DNA from: Bdellovibrionales bacterium
GTDB lineage: Bacteria; Bdellovibrionota; Bdellovibrionia; Bdellovibrionales; UBA840
Reading direction: 5' to 3'
NCBI GenBank assembly: GCA_020434605.1
Contig: JAGRAL010000242.1
Coordinates: 1 to 5,884 of the forward strand
Length of the DNA stretch: 5,884 bases
Part shown: piece by piece, positions 1 through 5,727 of the stretch
Position numbering within the stretch: the first letter of the stretch is position 1
Layout of the letters: each line of letters begins with the position of its first letter
Notes under the pieces: model-generated
What the model was told of the DNA's origin: nothing
Database searches by the model: none
The model's input: only the letters and a program-made list of their open reading frames with translations
Translations under genes and position numbers: made by a program

Positions 1-489
1 AGATTAAACGTAATACCTCTTCATATTCCAGCTCTTCGTGAACGAGTGAGTGATATACCGGTTTTATTTCATCATTTTATTACTCACTTTAACAAAGAGA
101 AGAATAGACAGATAGAAGGCATTCATCCAGATGCTATGGAAGCCTTGATGACTTATAATTGGCCTGGAAATGTAAGAGAGCTTGAGAATTTAGTAGAGAG
201 AATCTCTATATTAAAAGGTAAAGGCATTATACAAATCGAAGACCTTCCAGAAAAATACCGCAAATCCAAGCTTTCGGTGTCTGTAGGTTCGCTAGTTCAA
301 ATTCCTGATAATGGTTTAGACTTTAATGCAGCAGTCGATGCCTACGAAAATAAACTAATTATGCAGGCATTAGAAAAAACCGAATGGAATCGTAACCAAG
401 CCGCCAAACTTTTGCGGCTTAATCGTACAACTCTTGTAGAAAAAATCAAAAAAAAGGGCTTAACAACTAAGCTAGCAGACGCAGAATAG
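1..489 (+). CDS. sigma-54-dependent transcription activator (NtrC-like), C-terminal part only
   Basis: The reading frame is open from the first base, so the gene starts outside the window; 162 residues are visible. Visible residues 1-15 (RLNVIPLHIPALRER) match the end of the AAA+ core of sigma-54 activators, and WPGNVRELENL at 54-64 is the signature of the C-terminal AAA+ subdomain. After a linker (about 85-110), a Fis-type helix-turn-helix follows (about residues 112-154, with NRNQAAKLLRLNRTTL), which would bind enhancer-like DNA sites. The family uses ATP hydrolysis to remodel RNA polymerase holding sigma-54. The Walker A, GAFTGA and any N-terminal receiver or sensor domain lie outside the window, so the input signal and exact subfamily cannot be named. 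The GTG at 46 is not a real start, because the conserved motif begins before it. Targets are unknown; no -24/-12 promoter is evident in front of the next gene. Confidence 0.93.
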   Translation, partial: RLNVIPLHIPALRERVSDIPVLFHHFITHFNKEKNRQIEGIHPDAMEALMTYNWPGNVRELENLVERISILKGKGIIQIEDLPEKYRKSKLSVSVGSLVQIPDNGLDFNAAVDAYENKLIMQALEKTEWNRNQAAKLLRLNRTTLVEKIKKKGLTTKLADAE

Positions 490-506
490 CGTTAGCTAGC
501 CTAACG
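490..506 (+). repeat. short inverted repeat just after the regulator stop codon
   Basis: CGTTAG (490-495) and CTAACG (501-506) form a perfect 6-bp stem with a 5-nt loop, starting one base after the TAG. No T-run follows directly; the nearest T-rich stretch is around 529-545. It is at best a weak or factor-assisted terminator, or a 3'-end protecting hairpin. A chance repeat is also possible. Confidence 0.35.
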
Positions 507-589
507 TATAGGCAAAAACCCGTAAAACCTTATTATTTTTCATTTAGAGCATAGAATTTATTTGAAATATCCACTTTCTTTCGTTTCAA

Positions 590-617
590 TATAAAAGAAC
601 GTAATAGTTTATATAAG
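590..617 (+). promoter_or_regulatory. candidate -10 region(s) for the porin-like gene
   Basis: The only AT-rich boxes resembling sigma-70 -10 elements in the 195-nt gap are TATAAA (590-595) and TATATA followed by AG (610-617). The best -35-like box, TTGAAA (562-567), is 22 nt from the first, too far for a standard promoter. I therefore report a likely promoter zone and not a defined promoter. If 590-595 is used, the leader would be about 80 nt and would include the inverted repeats at 614-642 and the hairpin at 658-676. Confidence 0.3.
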
Positions 618-642
618 ATTTAAAGACTCAATCTTAAGTCTT
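614..642 (+). other. two interleaved inverted repeats in the porin leader
   Basis: TAAGATT (614-620) is complementary to AATCTTA (630-636), and AAGACT (623-628) is complementary to AGTCTT (637-642). The arms interleave in the order 1-2-1'-2'. In RNA the two stems (7 and 6 bp) therefore either exclude each other, since base 636 lies in the loop of stem 2, or stack as an H-type pseudoknot. In DNA the same arrangement could be a regulator-binding site. Seen directly in the sequence; function is inferred. Confidence 0.4.
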
Positions 643-657
643 AATTTAATAACAACA

Positions 658-681
658 TTTGGCGATATATGCCAAGGAGGT
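658..681 (+). promoter_or_regulatory. hairpin overlapping a perfect Shine-Dalgarno for the porin-like gene
   Basis: TTGGC (659-663) pairs with GCCAA (671-675) around a GATATAT loop. Wobble pairs at 658/676 and 664/670 can extend the stem. The ribosome binding site AAGGAGGT (674-681) is as complementary to the 16S rRNA tail as it can be, and lies 3 nt before the GTG start at 685. Its first two or three bases lie in the stem. The arrangement could tune translation with temperature or with an RNA or protein partner, though the strong GGAGG core stays mostly outside the stem. Confidence 0.5.
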
Positions 682-684
682 CCT

Positions 685-1716
685 GTGAAACACTTTAAAC
701 TTATTAGCATCCTATGTGTTGCTTTAGGTGTATCAGCAGCTAATGCCGCTGAAACTACAATCAATGGTGAGTTCTTCGGTAACTTTACTTATGATTTAGA
801 TAATGGTGAAGCTGGTGGTAACGATGTAACTACTGGTTACGGTTTTAATCTAGATAGAGCTCGTGTTAGTGCTACTCATGCATTTAATGACACTTGGTCT
901 GTAACTTTAAAAGTTGATGCTGCTGATACTACTAGCGGTAACTCTTTTGATGCTGCATTTGTTACTGGTAAAAACTGGTTAGCAGATGGTCACACAATGA
1001 TGTTTGGTCTTCAAGCTAATGCTTACCGCAGAATGTGGGATGCAAACAATGCTCGTTGGATCCACGCTGATTTAACTTCTGGTAGCGTTTCTGATTTAAA
1101 TACTTATTTCGGTATCGCTAACAGCGCTCATGTTAATGACTACAATGGTTTAAACTACAACATCGCTCTTAACGATATGTGGCAAGTTGAGTTTAGCTTA
1201 AACAATGGTGGTAACGAGAGCCAAACTAGAGATTCTATGGGTTATGGTTTAACTGTTATGGGTAAATTCAATGACCAAGTATCTCTATTAGTTGGTTATG
1301 ACAATGCTACAGACTACAATTCAACAGCTAACGATGATGCTGATTCAGACACTAGCGGTTTAACTGCTTTACGTGCATCTTTATTCTACACATCTGATAT
1401 GGTTGATGCTGGTTTTGAATATGCTATGTGGGATTACAATGAAAATGATGGTGTAGCTGCTGCTGTTGATGGTGTTAGCGCTATGGCTGTTAACGCTACT
1501 TGGAAGTACGCTGAAGCAAGAGGTGTTTTTGCTAAGTACGCTATGTACGATTCTGACTACTCAGATAACATCGGTACAGAGAGCGAAATGACTCTTGGTC
1601 ACACTTGGATGCTAGAAAAAGGTGTTAACACTGGTGTGTTCTACACTGCTACTTCTAACGACAACTCTGATAACGATTCATCAGCTATCGTTTGGAAATG
1701 GGCAGCTAGCTTCTAA
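685..1716 (+). CDS. porin-like outer-membrane beta-barrel protein, probably very highly expressed
   Basis: This 343-residue protein starts at GTG, decided by the perfect AAGGAGGT at 674-681. Residues 1-22 are a signal peptide: basic KHFK, hydrophobic LISILCVALGV, and an Ala-X-Ala site in SAANA, with cleavage probably near residue 21 or 22. The mature part has the alternating polar/hydrophobic strands of a barrel, is rich in Asp, Asn, Gly and Tyr, contains no cysteine, and ends in WKWAASF. A terminal aromatic residue is the family signal for BAM-mediated insertion. Length suits a 16-stranded general porin, but pore type and substrate cannot be told. Codon use differs sharply from its neighbours: all of roughly 30 glycines are GGT, alanine is mostly GCT, leucine lacks CTG. 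There is not one proline. It appears monocistronic, with its own leader and terminator. Beta-barrel assignment is confident; 'porin' is an inference. Confidence 0.82.
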   Translation: MKHFKLISILCVALGVSAANAAETTINGEFFGNFTYDLDNGEAGGNDVTTGYGFNLDRARVSATHAFNDTWSVTLKVDAADTTSGNSFDAAFVTGKNWLADGHTMMFGLQANAYRRMWDANNARWIHADLTSGSVSDLNTYFGIANSAHVNDYNGLNYNIALNDMWQVEFSLNNGGNESQTRDSMGYGLTVMGKFNDQVSLLVGYDNATDYNSTANDDADSDTSGLTALRASLFYTSDMVDAGFEYAMWDYNENDGVAAAVDGVSAMAVNATWKYAEARGVFAKYAMYDSDYSDNIGTESEMTLGHTWMLEKGVNTGVFYTATSNDNSDNDSSAIVWKWAASF

Positions 1717-1738
1717 TTTATTAGAATCTAGTTTCTTG

Positions 1739-1766
1739 AAGGCGCTCTTAGGAGCGCCTTTTTTTT
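1739..1766 (+). terminator. strong intrinsic terminator of the porin-like gene
   Basis: AAGGCGCTC (1739-1747) and GAGCGCCTT (1752-1760) form a perfect 9-bp, GC-rich stem with a 4-nt loop (TTAG), followed by an uninterrupted run of eight T (1759-1766). It lies 22 nt after the TAA and would separate the porin-like gene from the next gene. The 147 nt up to position 1913 contain no convincing gene; the frame running through from the porin 3' end is an overlap shadow. Confidence 0.93.
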
Positions 1767-1913
1767 GGTTTTCTTATCCGGCTCTGTCTTTGAGTGTTCG
1801 TAAATCGGACAATTCTTTTCCCGCCCTTACATTAAAAGCTATAGATCTTGGCCGTCCATTTGCTCTGCATAAGTTGAATATTTTTTTAAATTTACTAAAC
1901 CGGAGCAGCGCAG

Positions 1914-2342
1914 ATGACGATAGATATGATTGAAAGTATAAAATCATTAGAAAAAGTTGGATTTAAACGAGAACAGGCGGAAGCGCAGGTAAAAGCCATG
2001 AGTCAACATACGAAGGAATTAGTAACTAAAACCGAGATAAGCACCGAGTTTGATAAACTCAGATCAGAAATACACACTGGCTTTAGTAAACACGATGCCG
2101 AGTTTAAAGTTGTGCGTGCAGAGATGAATGCTGGTTTTAAAGAGATTCGCTCTGAAATGAACTCAGGCTTTAAAGAAATCCGTTCTGAGATGGATGCGAG
2201 ATTTAAAGTAATCCACTGTGAAATGAAGTCGTTTCTAACTACAAAAAAATTTATATTTCTTATGTCAGCATTTGCTACATTCTTAACAATTATTATAAGC
2301 TTGCTAGAATTTAGACACGAACTACTTATGTTACTTCGTTAG
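1914..2342 (+). CDS. small hendecad-repeat coiled-coil protein with C-terminal membrane anchor (DUF1640-like)
   Basis: This is a 142-residue protein. The ATG at 1914 is favoured over Met5 (1926) because GGAG lies at 1902-1905, 8 nt before it. Residues 5-40 (SLEKVGFKREQAEAQVKAM) resemble the start of bacterial DUF1640/CCDC90-like proteins. Residues 41-102 are built from 11-residue units beginning with Glu plus a hydrophobic residue, with Phe at position 6 (e.g. EMNAGFKEIRS), and one 7-residue unit (63-69). This pattern suits a right-handed or mixed coiled coil that oligomerises. Residues about 113-131 form one hydrophobic helix, followed by a short charged tail, so the coiled coil is probably anchored in the inner membrane from one side. 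The function of the bacterial family is not established. Its last 12 nt overlap the end of trmFO on the other strand. Family assignment rests on pattern recall and is moderate. Confidence 0.75.
   Translation: MTIDMIESIKSLEKVGFKREQAEAQVKAMSQHTKELVTKTEISTEFDKLRSEIHTGFSKHDAEFKVVRAEMNAGFKEIRSEMNSGFKEIRSEMDARFKVIHCEMKSFLTTKKFIFLMSAFATFLTIIISLLEFRHELLMLLR
2034..2219 (+). repeat. 33-bp coding tandem repeat (11-residue hendecads)
   Basis: The units start at 2034, 2067, (21-nt unit at 2100), 2121, 2154 and 2187. The two units at 2121 and 2154 encode almost identical peptides (EMNAGFKEIRS and EMNSGFKEIRS) but differ at several third codon positions. The repeat is thus maintained at protein level and is not a very recent duplication. 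The 7-residue unit EFKVVRA at 63-69 interrupts the 11-residue period, as in mixed heptad/hendecad coiled coils. Confidence 0.85.
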
Positions 2343-3674
2343 ACTAAGAAAATGGCTAAAGGCTTCTTTGGCTAGGGTGATTTGTAGCTCTTTCTTTTTA
2401 TCTTTCGGTATTTTCTTTTTACCCTTTAGGTGCTCTTCTCCTAAAGGAGGAAAAAGTCCAAAGTTTATATTGGTTGGCTGAAAGTTTTCTTTTTCTTCTT
2501 TAGTGATAGCGTAAAGTAGAGATCCCATTGCACTGGCTCTTGGTGGTAAAGCTGGCTCTTGTCCTTTTATTTTGTCTGCAACAAAGCGCGACACTAAAAG
2601 TCCAATACAAGTAGAGTCAAAATATCCTTCTACACCAGTGATTTGGCCTGCAAAAAATAAAAGTGGATCTTTTTTACTAGATAAATCTTCGTTTAAAAGT
2701 TTTGGTGAGTTGATGTATAAATTTCTATGAATACTACCTAGTTTTAAAAACTCAGCGTTTTCTAATCCTGGTATCATACTAAAAACTCTTTTTTGTTCTG
2801 GATATGCCATCTTCGTTTGAAAACCTACGATATTGTAGGCAGTTGCTGCCTTATTATCTTGTCTAAGTTGCACGACCGCATAGGGCCATCTACCAGTCTT
2901 TGGATCATCAAGGCCTTTGCCACTCATAGGTCCAAAGCGGGGAGTGTCGATACCACGTCTGACAATTTCTTCGATGGGCATACAAGCATCAAAAAATGGA
3001 GTATCCTTTTCAAATTCTTTTGGTTCAATTTTTCTAGCGTTTTGTATCTCTTCAATAAACGTGTAGTATTGTTCTTTATTCATTGGGCAATTGATATAAT
3101 CGTCGCCACCTTTACCCCAGCGTGATGCTTTGAATGCGATATCCATATTAATACTGTCAGCATCAATAATAGGAGCAATTGCATCGAAAAAATATAAGAA
3201 CTCACCTGTACCAAAATGTTTAGAGATACTCTCAGCAAGTTTAGTATGTGTGAGTGGGCCGGTCGCAATGATCGTGGGTCTAGGTATGCTTTCAATATCT
3301 TCGATTACTTTTTCGATCACTTTAATTTTAGGGTGAGAGTGCACCTTATCGTGGATAGTTTTGGCAAAGACTTCGCGGTCCACGCCTAAGGCCATACCAG
3401 AGGGAACTTGAGCCTCAAGAGCTGCTTGCAATATGTGAGAATTAAGTTGTGAGGCCTCCCACTTTAGTTGCCCAGGAGCAGCGTAATCCATTGTGGAGCC
3501 AAAGGAGTTAGAGCAAACTAATTCAGCACATTGATTGGTTTTGTGGGCTGGCGTCATTGTGCCGCCACGCATTTCATATAAGCATACGCTAAAACCTTTA
3601 TCAGCTAGCTGCAGGGCACATTCACTTCCTGCAAGGCCTGCTCCCACAATATGTACTGTATTTGAAACTTCCAT
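2331..3674 (-). CDS. trmFO: TrmFO: methylenetetrahydrofolate-tRNA-(uracil-5-)-methyltransferase
   Basis: This flavoprotein makes m5U54 (ribothymidine) in the tRNA T loop, taking the methylene carbon from 5,10-methylene-tetrahydrofolate and reducing it with FADH2. The 447 residues are the usual family length. Visible marks are the N-terminal Rossmann motif VGAGLAGSE (10-18) followed by an acidic residue at the second strand (YEMRGG, 33-38); AELVCSNSF (50-58) with Cys54 and DACMPIEE (229-236) with Cys231, matching the two cysteines needed in characterised TrmFO; RFGPMSGKGL (246-255); and the C-terminal FAD segment FAGQITGVEGY (341-351). It therefore looks fully functional. The ATG at 3674 has a weak AAAGAG site about 8 nt upstream. 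The gene diverges from the DUF721 gene across 18 nt, so its promoter must lie within or beside that gene's first codons. It overlaps the coiled-coil gene tail to tail; no terminator hairpin with a T-run is seen there. Confidence 0.97.
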   Translation of the reverse strand: MEVSNTVHIVGAGLAGSECALQLADKGFSVCLYEMRGGTMTPAHKTNQCAELVCSNSFGSTMDYAAPGQLKWEASQLNSHILQAALEAQVPSGMALGVDREVFAKTIHDKVHSHPKIKVIEKVIEDIESIPRPTIIATGPLTHTKLAESISKHFGTGEFLYFFDAIAPIIDADSINMDIAFKASRWGKGGDDYINCPMNKEQYYTFIEEIQNARKIEPKEFEKDTPFFDACMPIEEIVRRGIDTPRFGPMSGKGLDDPKTGRWPYAVVQLRQDNKAATAYNIVGFQTKMAYPEQKRVFSMIPGLENAEFLKLGSIHRNLYINSPKLLNEDLSSKKDPLLFFAGQITGVEGYFDSTCIGLLVSRFVADKIKGQEPALPPRASAMGSLLYAITKEEKENFQPTNINFGLFPPLGEEHLKGKKKIPKDKKKELQITLAKEAFSHFLSLTK

Positions 3675-3692
3675 TATGTTAACTCTTTATAT

Positions 3693-4106
3693 ATGGAGAC
3701 AAAAAAAACACTCTACTGGCTAAACAATCTTAAGCGCCGATCTAAGCATGAGAGAAATGTCTCTAATTCAACAGAACTACTACAAAGTATTTTTCAAAAT
3801 AGCAAGTCACCATTAGGAAACGAGTTCCAACGATGGAAATTATGGATGCATTGGGAAAAAATTGTAGGAAAAGACATCGCGAAGCACTCTACACCTGTTT
3901 CTTTTAGAGATGGTAATTTATATGTGTGGGTTAAAAACTCAGTATGGTTACAAGAATTGTCTTTTTTGGCGGGTCCACTTAAGGATAAGATCAATGTAGC
4001 TGTGGGGTGGACATGGGTTCACAGACTTATATTTACGACCGATCGCAAGTCCGTTCCCACTGTAGAAGAAAGTTCTCAGGATCTGCGTGATTTCCTTTCC
4101 AAATAA
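3693..4106 (+). CDS. DUF721/DciA-family protein (probable replicative helicase loader)
   Basis: This is a 137-residue protein. Residues about 27-116 match DUF721, now called DciA: a leucine-rich N-terminal helix (TELLQSIFQ), WEKIVGKDIAKHSTPVSF (54-71), a strand GNLYVWVKNSVWLQELSFL (74-92) with the conserved Trp85, and LKDKINVAVGWTWVHRLIF (96-114). Characterised DciA proteins bind DnaB and help load it on DNA; that role is inferred here. Residues 1-26 are basic and could contact DNA. ATG 3693 is the only plausible start, since an in-frame TGA lies at 3663-3665 and the next Met is at 52, inside the domain. No Shine-Dalgarno precedes it, and codons 3-5 lie within a run of eight A (3701-3708). 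The last 24 codons overlap the M23 gene, beyond the conserved domain. DUF721 membership is confident; orthology to DciA is likely. Confidence 0.85.
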   Translation: METKKTLYWLNNLKRRSKHERNVSNSTELLQSIFQNSKSPLGNEFQRWKLWMHWEKIVGKDIAKHSTPVSFRDGNLYVWVKNSVWLQELSFLAGPLKDKINVAVGWTWVHRLIFTTDRKSVPTVEESSQDLRDFLSK

Positions 4107-4905
4107 TTTCCCAGTGTAAATGTGGAGCTTCGACTCGACCGGTTTGCCCTGTAAGACCAACAATTTGTCCTGCTTTTACTTTGTCGCCAACGCTTACATT
4201 GATTGTACTTAAATGCATGTACCTAGAAAATAATCCCTTACCATGAGACAGAACAATCAAGTTTCCGGGTGTCACCATGTGATCTGCAAATACAACTTTT
4301 CCGTCGGCCATTGCACCAAGTGGTGTTGGACTATAAGCTCTTAAATCTACACCTGTGTGATAGTAAGCATGGCCATTTGGTAAGTATCTTGGAGAAGCAA
4401 ACTTAGACACTCGGTGCGAGGGGAGTGGATGCTTCATGCATTTTAGTAAATCATCGCTATCGTCATAAGACGATAAAACATTTGCCATGACTTCTCTGTC
4501 TAATTTGATCTGGTTGTTGTCGTTTACCTTGTTCCAAACAGCAGTAGGTAAACGTAAGCGGCTGGCATCTTTTAGTTGCGGTCTGCTTACAGTGAGTCGT
4601 TGCGAATACCATTTTCTAGATGGTTGTAACCATTTGTAAGTAGTTTCTGTAGAGATTTGATTGATTGTTTCGTAAGCACTGGTTGTAAGCCCTACTACTG
4701 CAAAAGATAATTTTGAGTTGATTCGCTCAAACTTTTTATTATCCATTAACCAATTCATCTTATCAATATTAGGTACAACGATGAGCTCGCCCACTTCTAG
4801 GCTTGTTTGTGGGAGTAGATACATAATAGCCACTTGATCCATCCTTAATAGGTAGGAAGGAAGAAGATTTAGCACTAAAATGATGGTAGTTTGTATGCCC
4901 CTCAT
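4033..4905 (-). CDS. M23 (LytM/peptidase M23B) family peptidoglycan endopeptidase
   Basis: The 290 residues have a C-terminal LytM domain (about 172-281). All zinc and catalytic positions are present: His183 and Asp187 in HTGVD, His231 in RYMHLS, and His262 and His264 in PHLHWE. It should thus be an active metallopeptidase cutting peptide cross-links or bridges, rather than a degenerate activator such as EnvC or NlpD. Residues 1-21 are hydrophobic after a basic start (MRGIQTTIILVLNLLPSYLL), which suits export, but no clean cleavage site is visible. Residues 22-170 are unrecognised and may be a membrane- or partner-facing region; no LysM motif or long coiled coil is seen. The ATG at 4905 has GGGG only 2 nt upstream, a poor ribosome site; Met22 is a weaker alternative that would lose the export signal. 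It lies 39 nt after mlaD on the same strand, so it is probably co-transcribed. Its 3' end overlaps the DUF721 gene by 74 nt. Confidence 0.88.
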   Translation of the reverse strand: MRGIQTTIILVLNLLPSYLLRMDQVAIMYLLPQTSLEVGELIVVPNIDKMNWLMDNKKFERINSKLSFAVVGLTTSAYETINQISTETTYKWLQPSRKWYSQRLTVSRPQLKDASRLRLPTAVWNKVNDNNQIKLDREVMANVLSSYDDSDDLLKCMKHPLPSHRVSKFASPRYLPNGHAYYHTGVDLRAYSPTPLGAMADGKVVFADHMVTPGNLIVLSHGKGLFSRYMHLSTINVSVGDKVKAGQIVGLTGQTGRVEAPHLHWEIIWKGNHADPENFLLQWERTCDRS

Positions 4906-4923
4906 AGCCCCATTTTACTTAAT

Positions 4924-4959
4924 GAAACTGAGGGAATTCAATACTTAATTCTCAGTTTC
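4924..4959. repeat. 9-bp perfect inverted repeat spanning the mlaD stop codon
   Basis: GAAACTGAG (4924-4932) and CTCAGTTTC (4951-4959) are perfectly complementary. Inside them AATT (4935-4938) can pair with AATT (4947-4950), giving a stem of up to 13 bp with a 2-nt bulge and an 8-nt loop. The stop codon of mlaD (4947-4945) lies within it. In the direction of the operon no T-run follows, so it is not a standard terminator. On the plus strand a T-rich tail (4956-4964) does follow, but no plus-strand gene leads into it. It may be an mRNA processing or stabilising hairpin between mlaD and the peptidase gene. Confidence 0.6.
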
Positions 4960-5727
4960 TTTTATAGATTCACGAATGGCACTTTTAATTGGGCTTACAT
5001 TTTGCGGGCCGGCAAGCTGTTGTAGTTTCTTATACAATGTTGGGTCATTGATGATGGCACCCAAAGTACCGCTTCCATTCTCTATTTTAGCTATGATTTG
5101 ATGTAATTTGCTAATAGTTTGGCGAATTTCTTGACCACTTCTGTTTGTATTCAGGTCATTCGTAAAGGTTTTTAGCTCTTGTGTTGTAGACTTAAGGTTA
5201 GTTATAATATCTTTCATTTCATTATTACCATTTAAGTCTTTAACCATATTCTTAAGCCCTGTGATGATTTCAAAAATTTCACTTATATTAGAGCCTTTTT
5301 CTGACAAGGTAGAAAATAAATCTCCTCCCTGTTCAGGATCTAAAACGCCATTGTTAGCGATAGGTTCATTTTCTTGTGGGCCTGGAGTAATAAAAATAAA
5401 CTTATCACCTAAGGCACCTTGTGTTCTAACACCTGCCGTTGAGCCGGCAGTGATTCTATCTTTAAACTTTGTGTTAATTTCCATGATAACTGCCAATTGG
5501 TAACTATCATCTTGAAATTCAATGCGAGAAACATTTCCTATTGGTAAACCAACTAGTTGTACCACGCTACCTTTGCTAATCCCTTGTACTTGTTTAAAAT
5601 ATACTTTTAGTTCGTACGTAGAAGAAAATAGAGATCTATTACCGCCTATTACAAAAACAACAACTACTAGGGCGATAAACCCTATAATAACAAACATACC
5701 TACTTTTTTTTCAGCGCCCGTAGCCAT
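4945..5727 (-). CDS. mlaD: MlaD-like MCE-domain protein of a phospholipid ABC transport system
   Basis: This 260-residue protein is the periplasmic, membrane-anchored substrate-binding component of an Mla-type system moving phospholipids between inner and outer membrane. Numbering from the chosen start, residues 11-28 are one membrane helix (MFVIIGFIALVVVVFVIG). An MCE domain follows (about 38-114: TYELKVYF, GISKGSVVQLVGLPIGNV, GALGDKFIFITPG). Then comes a long helical, Asn/Lys-rich region (about 135-218) and the motif GSGTLGAIINDPTLYKKLQQL (218-238), common at the C-terminus of MCE proteins. It is longer than the 183-residue E. coli MlaD. I chose the ATG at 5727 because GGGGAG at 5743-5738 lies 10 nt upstream and a typical MCE start follows (MATGAEKKVG); the ATG at 5745 (six residues longer) has no ribosome site. 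The start lies inside the end of the mlaF-like gene (17-nt overlap), suggesting translational coupling. The M23 gene follows after 39 nt. Confidence 0.9.
   Translation of the reverse strand: MATGAEKKVGMFVIIGFIALVVVVFVIGGNRSLFSSTYELKVYFKQVQGISKGSVVQLVGLPIGNVSRIEFQDDSYQLAVIMEINTKFKDRITAGSTAGVRTQGALGDKFIFITPGPQENEPIANNGVLDPEQGGDLFSTLSEKGSNISEIFEIITGLKNMVKDLNGNNEMKDIITNLKSTTQELKTFTNDLNTNRSGQEIRQTISKLHQIIAKIENGSGTLGAIINDPTLYKKLQQLAGPQNVSPIKSAIRESIKETEN

Noticed and set aside
46..48. GTG as start of a 147-residue regulator protein
   Set aside because: The frame is open upstream to the window edge and already encodes the conserved RLNVIPLHIPALRER motif before this codon.
659..673. Sigma-54 -24/-12 promoter (GG...GC) in front of the porin-like gene, suggested by the neighbouring activator
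   Set aside because: The spacing between GG (661-662) and GC (671-672) is 8 nt instead of 10, and the site overlaps the ribosome binding region.
1622..1933. Open frame of 103 codons on the plus strand
   Set aside because: It overlaps the porin-like 3' end, runs through the strong terminator, and shows no recognisable protein pattern or ribosome site.
2034..2219. 33-bp periodic repeat as a CRISPR array or phase-variable DNA repeat
   Set aside because: There are no unique spacers, the period corresponds exactly to 11 codons, and the units differ at silent positions, so this is protein-level repetition.
2435..2452. CTCCT/AGGAG hairpin near the trmFO 3' end as a terminator
   Set aside because: The stem is only 5 bp, has a 2-nt loop, and lies inside conserved trmFO coding sequence.
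2793..3336. Open frames antisense to trmFO
   Set aside because: trmFO is a complete conserved gene here; the antisense frames have no family signature and are codon shadows.
3794..4163. Minus-strand open frames opposite the DUF721 gene
   Set aside because: They overlap the conserved DUF721 domain or the verified M23 frame and encode no recognisable motif.
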